NCBI GenBank assembly: GCA_963840445.1
Contig: CAWIZC010000019.1
Location: forward strand, 1 to 64,000
Source of the DNA: AWTP1-13 sp963840445
GTDB lineage: Bacteria > Pseudomonadota > Alphaproteobacteria > Rhizobiales > Hyphomicrobiaceae
Reading direction: 5' to 3'
Length of the DNA: 64,000 nucleotides
A program made the position numbers and the translations under genes. Positions 57,815-64,000 of this stretch are shown here, piece by piece (position 1 is the first letter of the stretch; each line of letters begins with the position of its first letter). The notes beneath the pieces were generated by a model, which ran no database searches, was not told the origin of the DNA, and saw only the letters and a program-made list of their open reading frames with translations.

Positions 57815-58501
57815 CTACTGACGGGAGTAGCGGAAGGTGCGGCCGGCCAGTTCCCGGATCGGCGTATCGCCGTAAACCGTCACGAGGTGCGTGCCGTCCT
57901 CGATGGCAAAGCGCTGCGAGGCAAACTTCTTGCGGCCGAGATCGCCTGCATCGAACTCGAACACGTAGGCCTTGTTCGCGCCGGCTTGGGCTGCAACCTC
58001 GATGGTCTGGGATGGCACGCCGTACATGCTGAGGCCGAGCAGAACGTGTGTGGGCGCCTCCGCGCACTCGATCTTGAAGCCGACGGCACCAGTGACGCCC
58101 GCGTGCGCTGTTCTGCCGTCGCAGATCACGCTCACGTCGATGCCCCGCATGGCCCGCCCGGCCTTGCTTTCGACGATGATGTCGAACGCATCTCCCTCGG
58201 CCTGCTGCATGCGCTTGAACGCAAATGCCGCCTGCCGGTCGTAGGCGGGACTGTCGAAAACGATCTGCCCGCCTTCGATGCGCCAGGTCCCCTCCGAATC
58301 CTCGTCGTAGGCGCCGTAGGCGAGGAAATACCTAAATTGGCCGTCCGGGAGCAGCCGGATGCAGGAGCCGACCTCCATCACACCGGAGAGGCAATAGGTG
58401 CCGGCCAGCGCCTTCACCTCCTGAGCTGGGACGGACGACGGCCATCCGCCCAATAGCAGGGAGAGGAAAAGGCCTGCAGTCTTGAGATTGGTCTGCCGCA
58501 T
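57815..58501 (-). CDS. Secreted protein of unknown function
   Basis: A 228-residue protein with signal peptide MRQTNLKTAGLFLSLLLGGW (cut near VPAQ). The mature part starts VKALAGTYCLSGVMEVGSCI and includes LLPDGQFRYFLAYGAYDEDS, then GTWRIEGGQIVFDSPAYDRQ, a beta-rich pattern like lipocalin-type or copper-resistance NlpE-like stress sensors. Three cysteines in the mature chain could form disulfides. No family is certain. It stands alone after the box operon, convergent with it. Confidence 0.7.
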   Translation of the reverse strand: MRQTNLKTAGLFLSLLLGGWPSSVPAQEVKALAGTYCLSGVMEVGSCIRLLPDGQFRYFLAYGAYDEDSEGTWRIEGGQIVFDSPAYDRQAAFAFKRMQQAEGDAFDIIVESKAGRAMRGIDVSVICDGRTAHAGVTGAVGFKIECAEAPTHVLLGLSMYGVPSQTIEVAAQAGANKAYVFEFDAGDLGRKKFASQRFAIEDGTHLVTVYGDTPIRELAGRTFRYSRQ

Positions 58502-58550
58502 GGACCGAACCTAATGCGGGACGCACATGGCAATTGCGCGGCAGTTCGCC

Positions 58551-58904
58551 TCAGAAGGGGCCCTTGAAGACGAAGAAGGCGCCGATGGCGATCAGTACGA
58601 AGCCGACCAGATGGTTGAGGGTGAATGCGGCCTTCAGATAGAGCACCGAGAAGACAGCGAAGACGATCAGGGTGATCACCTCCTGCATCGTCTTGAGCTG
58701 TGCCGGGCTGTAGACGGCAGAACCATAACGATTGGCCGGGACAGCCAGACAATATTCAATGAAGGCAATGCCCCAGCTGACCAGCACGACAATCCACAGG
58801 GGCCGGTCGGTATACTTCAGGTGGCCGTACCAGGCGAACGTCATGAACACGTTGGACAGAAACAGCAGGGCAACCGGGAGTAGCAAGGTCGGCAGGTTGG
58901 GCAT
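58551..58904 (-). CDS. DUF486/DMT-family small membrane protein
   Basis: A 117-residue protein with four membrane helices. FMTFAWYGHLKYTDRPLWIV and SWGIAFIEYCLAVPANRYGS, then AQLKTMQEVITLIVFAVFSV, are the DUF486 signature, a short member of the drug/metabolite transporter superfamily. Its transported molecule is unknown. It lies divergently, 165 bases from the FAD monooxygenase gene, so the intergenic region could serve both. Confidence 0.92.
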   Translation of the reverse strand: MPNLPTLLLPVALLFLSNVFMTFAWYGHLKYTDRPLWIVVLVSWGIAFIEYCLAVPANRYGSAVYSPAQLKTMQEVITLIVFAVFSVLYLKAAFTLNHLVGFVLIAIGAFFVFKGPF

Positions 58905-59069
58905 TGTGGGGAGGTCCGTGCGCTTGGAGTGGGCAGCGGACTGTATGGCGAGATGTTGGGCGCGGCCAGCCGATCGACGGAGCGGTCGCGCTCTGTCGGA
59001 TTTTCAAGACGGCGGGCGCAGGTGGCGGGCGCGCTTGACAGCCTGCAGGGGCGTGGCGATCGATACCGC

Positions 59070-60689
59070 ATGAGCGATGTCCGCCATATCACGTTCGAGC
59101 ACGGGCGATCGGCCGACCAGGAACGTACCGTGCCGGCGCACCATCCGGTGGTGATCGTCGGGGCGGGCCCGGTGGGCCTCGTCGCCGCCCTCGACTTGGC
59201 GAGCAAGGGCCATCGCTGCGTCGTCCTCGACAGGAAGAGCAACCTGTCCGACGGCAGCCGCGCCATCTGCTGGGCCAAGCGGTCTCTGGAGATCATGGAC
59301 CGCCTCGGCGTGGGGCAGGCGCTGGTCGACACCGGCATCACCTGGAAGACCGGCAAGGTGTTCTTCGATACGCGGCAGGTCTACGAGTTCGATTTGCTCC
59401 CCGAGCAAGGGCATCGGCGTCCGGCCTTCATCAACCTGCAACAGTACTATTTCGAGCACTTCTGCATCGAGGCCGCACGCAAGACCGGTCTGATCGACAT
59501 CCGCTGGCTGGAGGAGGTGACGGGCATGGAGCCGAGCGGCGATGGCGCCCTGCTCGACATCGGCACGCCGGATGGTGCCTATCGCATCACCGCCGATTGG
59601 GTGATCGCCGCCGACGGGGCCCGCTCCACGCTGCGCCGGTTGCTCGGCCTCGGTTTTGAGGGTCGCGTATTCCAGGACCAATTCCTGATCTGCGATATCA
59701 AGATGCCGATGCAGCGGCCGGCCGAGCGCTGGTTCTGGTTCGATCCGCCCTTCAATCGCGGGCAATCAGCCCTGTTGCACAAGCAGGCCGACGACGTCTG
59801 GCGGCTCGATTTCCAGGTCGGCAACGACGCCGACCGTGAAGCGGAGATCAAGCCCGAGAATGCCGCCCGGCGCGTGCGCGCCATGCTCGGTGAGGACATC
59901 GAGTTCAGCTTCGAATGGATCAGCCTGTACCGATTCCAGTCTCGGCGGCTGGAAAAATTCCGGCACGGCCGCGTCATCTTCGCCGGCGATGCCGCGCACC
60001 AGATGTCGCCGTTCGGCGCGCGCGGCGGCAACAGTGGCATTCAGGATGCCGACAACCTCGCCTGGAAGCTCGACCTGGTGCTGCGCGGGCTGGCGCCGGA
60101 GCGTCTGCTCGACAGCTATGCGGTCGAGCGCATGCAGGCCGCCGACGAGAACCTAGCCATCACCATGCGCTCGATCGACTTCATCTCGCCGAAAGGCGCC
60201 ATGAGTCGCACCTTCCGCGACGGGGTGCTGGCCCTGGCTGAGACGCAACCCTTCGCCCGGCGGCTGGTCAACTCGGGGCGGCTGTCAGTGGCGACCTGCT
60301 ACGCCGGCTCGGGGCTGAACGGCCCGGACGAGTTTGCGCCAGGCGAATGCCCGGCTACCCGCCCAGGCGCCGCGGCGCTCGATGTGCCGCTCGGCAACCG
60401 CTGGTTGCTCGATTATCTGAATGGGGGCTTCCAGGCCATCCTGTTCAGCCGTGACGGCGTTGTCCCCGAAGCCTTCGGGGATGTTCAGGCGACCCTTGCC
60501 AGGGCAGATCAGCGGGCTAAATTCGCCATTGTTTCACGGGAAACAGCCTGCGCCCGCTACGGGGCCGAGCGCGAGCCCGCGCTGTACCTATTCCGCCCCG
60601 ATCAGCACGTCGCGGCGCGCTGGCGGGGATATGTGCCGGGGTCGATCGAGGCGGCGCTCGAGCGGGCCATGGCCAAGAGGCCGAATTGA
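59070..60689 (+). CDS. FAD-dependent aromatic-ring hydroxylase-like monooxygenase (PheA/MhpA/TfdB type)
   Basis: A 539-residue flavoprotein. I choose ATG 59070 (MSDVRHITFEHGRSADQERT). The FAD dinucleotide motif is VVIVGAGPVGLVAALDLASK, the DG motif WVIAADGARSTLRRLLG, and the GD motif VIFAGDAAHQMSPFGARGG with NSGIQDADNLAWKL after it, so it belongs to the FAD_binding_3 hydroxylases that oxidise phenols or 3-hydroxyphenylpropionate with NAD(P)H. A DUF2783 gene follows after 16 bases, a pairing typical of these enzymes in alphaproteobacteria. Closeness to the box island suggests a role in aromatic breakdown, but the exact substrate is not visible. Confidence 0.9.
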   Translation: MSDVRHITFEHGRSADQERTVPAHHPVVIVGAGPVGLVAALDLASKGHRCVVLDRKSNLSDGSRAICWAKRSLEIMDRLGVGQALVDTGITWKTGKVFFDTRQVYEFDLLPEQGHRRPAFINLQQYYFEHFCIEAARKTGLIDIRWLEEVTGMEPSGDGALLDIGTPDGAYRITADWVIAADGARSTLRRLLGLGFEGRVFQDQFLICDIKMPMQRPAERWFWFDPPFNRGQSALLHKQADDVWRLDFQVGNDADREAEIKPENAARRVRAMLGEDIEFSFEWISLYRFQSRRLEKFRHGRVIFAGDAAHQMSPFGARGGNSGIQDADNLAWKLDLVLRGLAPERLLDSYAVERMQAADENLAITMRSIDFISPKGAMSRTFRDGVLALAETQPFARRLVNSGRLSVATCYAGSGLNGPDEFAPGECPATRPGAAALDVPLGNRWLLDYLNGGFQAILFSRDGVVPEAFGDVQATLARADQRAKFAIVSRETACARYGAEREPALYLFRPDQHVAARWRGYVPGSIEAALERAMAKRPN

Positions 60690-60705
60690 GGGTACGAGGT
60701 GCGCC

Positions 60706-60906
60706 ATGCATTTGAAGCGCGAACCAAACGTCGGCGATTTCGATGCGCTGTACGCCGCCGTCATCGAGGCGCACAGCGACCTGAGCGAATCGGAGAGCGC
60801 GGCGCTCAACGCGCGGCTGGTGCTGCTGCTCGCCAATCACATCGGCGATGAGGCCGTGCTGCGCGAGGCGATCCAGGTGGCGCGCGAGTCGATCGAGGCG
60901 AAGTGA
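60706..60906 (+). CDS. DUF2783 domain protein
   Basis: A 66-residue protein starting at ATG 60706 (MHLKREPNVGDFDALYAAVI). HSDLSESESAALNARLVLLL and NHIGDEAVLREAIQVARESI are the DUF2783 pattern: short, helical, with a conserved NARL-x-LLLANHIGD core. It nearly always follows a FAD-dependent monooxygenase, as here, 16 bases after the stop, and may be a small partner or stabiliser of that enzyme. A REP-like repeat follows it. Confidence 0.9.
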   Translation: MHLKREPNVGDFDALYAAVIEAHSDLSESESAALNARLVLLLANHIGDEAVLREAIQVARESIEAK

Positions 60907-60911
60907 TGGTT

Positions 60912-61011
60912 GTCATCCCGGCCTGAGCGCTGCTCAAGCCGGAACCCAGGGCCACTTGGGTTACCCGTTTGAGTTCTGGGTCCCGGATGCGCCGGCGCAT
61001 TCCGGGGCGAC
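60912..61011. repeat. Intergenic REP-like element with GTCATCCCGG head
   Basis: It starts with GTCATCCCGG, the same decamer that bounds the repeat at 57670, and contains a hairpin CCCGGATGCGCC/GGCGCATTCCGGG near 60985-61010 with a one-base bulge. It lies between convergent genes and could act as a bidirectional transcription end. Confidence 0.65.
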
Positions 61012-61014
61012 AGA

Positions 61015-64000
61015 CTAAGCCGCGGGCTTGGTGGCAACCGACAAGGTGGCCGCCTTCTCCTTGGCCATCGCCAGTGCCCCGACAAAGTCCGGCTTGCCGG
61101 AGCCGAGCAGGGGCAGCCTGTCGACCAGCAGCACCTCTGACGGCACGATCAGGTCCGGCGCACCCTTACCGCGGGCATAGTGCAGGAACTGCTCACGCGT
61201 GACCTTGACGTCGTTGGTCATCAGCACGATGCGCTCGCCCTTGCGCGCATCGGGCAACGCGACGGCGACCAGCGTAAGGGTCGGCCAGACCTCGGAGGCC
61301 AGCGCCTCGACCGCTGACAGCGATACCATCTCGCCGCCGATCTTGGCGAAGCGCTTGGCGCGTCCCTTGATGGTGATGAACCCCTGTGGGTCGATGGCGA
61401 CGATGTCGCCGGTGTCGTGCCAGCCGTCGGCCGGTGACTCCAGCACGCCCGGGTTCTCCGTGCGGAAGTAGCCGAGCATCACGTTCGGTCCCTTGACGAA
61501 CAGCCGGCCGCCTTCGCTGATGCCGGCCACCGGCTCCAGCCGCGCCTGCATCAGCGGCGACAGGCGCCCGACGGTGCCCGACCGGTTGGCGATCGGCGTG
61601 TTCATGGCCAGCACCGGCGCCGTCTCGGTGACGCCATAGCCTTCCAGGATGCGCACGCCGAAGCGCTCCATGTAGGTCTGGCGGGTCGAGTCCTTGACCG
61701 GCTCGGCGCCGGCCACGATGAGGCGGATGGTGCGCAGATCGTAGGGATGGGCGGCACGCGCATAACCCCTCAGGAACGTGTCGGTGCCGAACATGATGGT
61801 GGCGCCGGTGTCGTAGATCAGCTCCGGCACGATGCGGTAGTGCAGCGGCGAGGGGTAGAGGTACACAGGAATGCCGCCCATCAGCGGCATCATCAAGCCG
61901 CCGGTCAGGCCGAAGGAATGGAACACGGGCAGCACGTTGAACACCAGGTCTTCGCCGTTGGCATCGACACGAGCCAGGCATTGAGCGGTGTTGGCCAGGA
62001 CGTTGCGATGCGACAGCACCACGCCCTTGGGGTTGCCCTCCGAGCCTGAGGTGAACAGGATCACGGCCGGATCGTCCGGCATGCGCGCGACACGTTGGCG
62101 TCCGCCCGCGAGCATGCCGGCAATCTTGTCCGCCAAGCTGATGCGGCCGCGGATGTCCTCGAGGTAGACGATGTGCACGGTATCGGCGATCTCGCCGACC
62201 AGGCTGATCAGCCGCGCCTTCTCCACGAACGCACGCGAGGTCAGAATGACCGACACCTTGGCTGCGCGACACGCTGCCCGGACGCTGGTCGCGCCGCTCG
62301 AGAAATTGATCATGGCCGGCACGCGCCCGATCGACTGCAGGGCGAAGAACGTGATGGCGACGCCGGCCGAGTTGGGCAGCATTACCCCTACCGCCTCGCC
62401 GGGTGAGCTGAACGCCTCGAGCTTGCGACCCAGCACCTGGGCGCCGAGAATCAGGTTGGCGTAGCTGATCTTGGTACCGAGCGGATCGGCCACTGCCGGC
62501 TTGCCGGTGTCGCGCGTGCGCTTGGCATCGGCGAGCGCGGCAAACAGCGTCCGGTCGCACTGCGCCGTCTCGACGGCGGTATCGACCATGATGTCCTGCA
62601 GGGCCAGGCCACCGGCCTGGCGGCGTGCCTTGCCTCTGATGGCCGGATCGAGGGTGAGCTTGCGCGCGGGCAGAAACGTGACCGTGACCTTGGGAAACAG
62701 CGCGCGCTTGACCTGCGTTGCGCGCAGGTAGCCGAACGGCGAGCGCTCCGGCCCTTCGATGCGCACGGGCACAATCCAGGCATCGGCCTTGTCGGCAATC
62801 ATGGCGGCGCCGTCGTAGGCCTTCATCAGTCCGCCGGTGACCGTGACGCGGCCTTCGGGGAAGATCACCACGGTCTCGCCGGCCTTCACCGTATTGATAA
62901 GCGCGCGGGCGGCGATCGGCTTGGACGGCTCCAGCAGGTGCACGCGCACCACACGCAGGAACGGGGCCATCCACCGGTTGTTGGCGATCTGCGTGTAGAC
63001 GGCAAAAGCCGCCTCCTTCTGCAGAATCGAATGCAGGATGGGGCCGTCCAGCAGGCTGACATGGTTGGGCGTGATGACCACGCGCTGATCTTGAGGAGGA
63101 AGGTTTTCGAGGCCCTTCACCTCCAACCTAAAAAAAAACCGGAACACCTCCCGTCCCATGTCGCGCATCAGGCCGGAACCCCAGGCGCGCATCACGAGCA
63201 GCACCATGCCGAAGCTGAGCAGGCCGAGCGCGGCAAACAGCGGACCGAGGCCCACACCGGCGGCCTGCAGCCCGGCAACAACCGCGCCGGCTCCCACCAT
63301 GTAGGCCGCATTCATGACGTTGACGGCGGCGATCACCCGGGCGCGCCGTTCAGGCGGTGCCCAGGACTGCACGGCGGCGAACGACGGCACGATGTAGAGG
63401 CCGCCCGCGACCGCCAGACCGAACAACGAGAGCATCAGCGCCAGGCCGCCGGGCGACATCAGCACACCCAGCGCGCCGATCGGCTGGCTGCCCGGGGTAG
63501 CGCCGACCGCGACCCAGCCGACGGCCAGCGAGAACACGCCGATCAGGATGGCACCCAGCGGCACCAGCGCGAGGTTCGGCTTGCCGTGGCTGGCGCCGGC
63601 CGCGAGTGCCGACCCGAGCGCGATGCCAACCGTGAATGTGGCAAGGCACAGCGTCACCACGCCCTCGCTGCCGCCGATGCTGTCTTTCACCAGAGCAGGG
63701 AGCAGGGCCAGTGCCACGAAGCCGACCAGCCAGAACCATGACACGATGTGCGCGCCGCCCCACAGGCGCGGGTCGCCCTGCCGCAGTTCGCGCAGCAGCG
63801 CCAGTGTCGAGGTCCAGGGATTGGTCGTGATGGCGAGGTCGGGCGCCGCCGCGCCAGCCTTGGGGATGGTGCGTGCGAACAGCCACGACGAGACGGCCAG
63901 CAGGGCGATCACCAGCACGACGGCGCTGGCGCTCTGTGCCTGGGCGACGGCAATGCCTCCGGCGATGGTGCCGATCAGGATGGCGAGGAACGTCGCGCCC
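61015..64000 (-). CDS. aas: Aas-type fusion: MFS transporter, acyltransferase (PlsC) and AMP-dependent acyl-ACP/CoA ligase; 5' end beyond the window
   Basis: About 995 codons are visible and the frame is open to the window edge. The visible N-terminal part has eight or more MFS helices. A PlsC domain follows (ITPNHVSLLDGPI with the HxxxxD motif, FPEGRVTVTGGLM), then an AMP-forming ligase with ILFTSGSEGNPKGVVLSH, EGYGVTETAPVLAMN, GWHDTGDIVAIDPQGFI and the last Lys in LPLLGSGKPDF. The chain imports lysophospholipid (LplT-like MFS), activates a fatty acid and reacylates the lipid. The gene is convergent with DUF2783. Confidence 0.9.
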   Translation of the reverse strand, partial: GATFLAILIGTIAGGIAVAQAQSASAVVLVIALLAVSSWLFARTIPKAGAAAPDLAITTNPWTSTLALLRELRQGDPRLWGGAHIVSWFWLVGFVALALLPALVKDSIGGSEGVVTLCLATFTVGIALGSALAAGASHGKPNLALVPLGAILIGVFSLAVGWVAVGATPGSQPIGALGVLMSPGGLALMLSLFGLAVAGGLYIVPSFAAVQSWAPPERRARVIAAVNVMNAAYMVGAGAVVAGLQAAGVGLGPLFAALGLLSFGMVLLVMRAWGSGLMRDMGREVFRFFFRLEVKGLENLPPQDQRVVITPNHVSLLDGPILHSILQKEAAFAVYTQIANNRWMAPFLRVVRVHLLEPSKPIAARALINTVKAGETVVIFPEGRVTVTGGLMKAYDGAAMIADKADAWIVPVRIEGPERSPFGYLRATQVKRALFPKVTVTFLPARKLTLDPAIRGKARRQAGGLALQDIMVDTAVETAQCDRTLFAALADAKRTRDTGKPAVADPLGTKISYANLILGAQVLGRKLEAFSSPGEAVGVMLPNSAGVAITFFALQSIGRVPAMINFSSGATSVRAACRAAKVSVILTSRAFVEKARLISLVGEIADTVHIVYLEDIRGRISLADKIAGMLAGGRQRVARMPDDPAVILFTSGSEGNPKGVVLSHRNVLANTAQCLARVDANGEDLVFNVLPVFHSFGLTGGLMMPLMGGIPVYLYPSPLHYRIVPELIYDTGATIMFGTDTFLRGYARAAHPYDLRTIRLIVAGAEPVKDSTRQTYMERFGVRILEGYGVTETAPVLAMNTPIANRSGTVGRLSPLMQARLEPVAGISEGGRLFVKGPNVMLGYFRTENPGVLESPADGWHDTGDIVAIDPQGFITIKGRAKRFAKIGGEMVSLSAVEALASEVWPTLTLVAVALPDARKGERIVLMTNDVKVTREQFLHYARGKGAPDLIVPSEVLLVDRLPLLGSGKPDFVGALAMAKEKAATLSVATKPAA

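Overview
The window is a 64 kb stretch of a GC-rich genome that looks alphaproteobacterial. The evidence is the DUF2093 gene after xseA, a DUF4170 gene beside lipid A genes, a crotonyl-CoA carboxylase/reductase next to an ethylmalonyl-CoA mutase, a type-2 CtaA, a MFS-PlsC-AMP-ligase Aas fusion, and REP-like intergenic palindromes. I cannot name the genus. I see no rRNA, tRNA, CRISPR array, insertion sequence or phage.

Layout. 1-16.5 kb is a mixed accessory/housekeeping region: a VOC protein fragment, a DUF4242 protein, a badly broken CaiB-type CoA-transferase, a hybrid histidine kinase, two tandem patatins, a haloacetate-dehalogenase-type hydrolase, a methyltransferase, a TetR regulator divergent from two small membrane proteins, a DUF2157-type membrane protein, an HD-domain protein and a secreted hydrolase. 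16.5-27 kb is housekeeping: purD, xseA, DUF2093, ubiA, then a lipid A/Kdo block (DUF4170, MsbA-like exporter, a DUF374-WaaA fusion, lpxK). 27-38.2 kb holds a TetR/enoyl-CoA hydratase pair, a cupin, an M24 peptidase, a zinc-ribbon MBL protein, ctaA, a polysaccharide deacetylase, and ccrA and ecm of the ethylmalonyl-CoA pathway.

39-57.6 kb is the most coherent part: an aerobic benzoyl-CoA (box) catabolic island. It holds boxR (benzoyl-CoA sensor), a benzoate-CoA ligase, boxC, boxB, boxA, a five-gene branched-chain-amino-acid-type ABC importer that presumably takes up the aromatic acid, an alpha/beta hydrolase and an MBL-fold protein. A PRC-barrel protein, a DUF1236 repeat protein, a FAD dehydrogenase and a ketopantoate-reductase-like gene are interspersed. 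Pairs of TGCA boxes occur at the boxR/ligase and boxC promoters (spacing N6) and ahead of the importer (N8), suggesting one BoxR regulon. boxB is flanked by a roughly 105-115 bp REP/BIME-like element in inverted orientation. No boxD aldehyde dehydrogenase is present in the window. 57.8-64 kb ends with a secreted protein, a DUF486 protein, a FAD monooxygenase with its DUF2783 partner, and aas.

A striking feature of the whole window is the number of single-base frame breaks in otherwise well-conserved genes: the histidine kinase, ubiA, msbA, lpxK, the ligase, the FAD dehydrogenase, the reductase, boxC and livM. Several of these genes are normally essential, so most breaks are probably sequencing or assembly indels rather than real pseudogenes. 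I give such genes their full restored span and state where each break lies.
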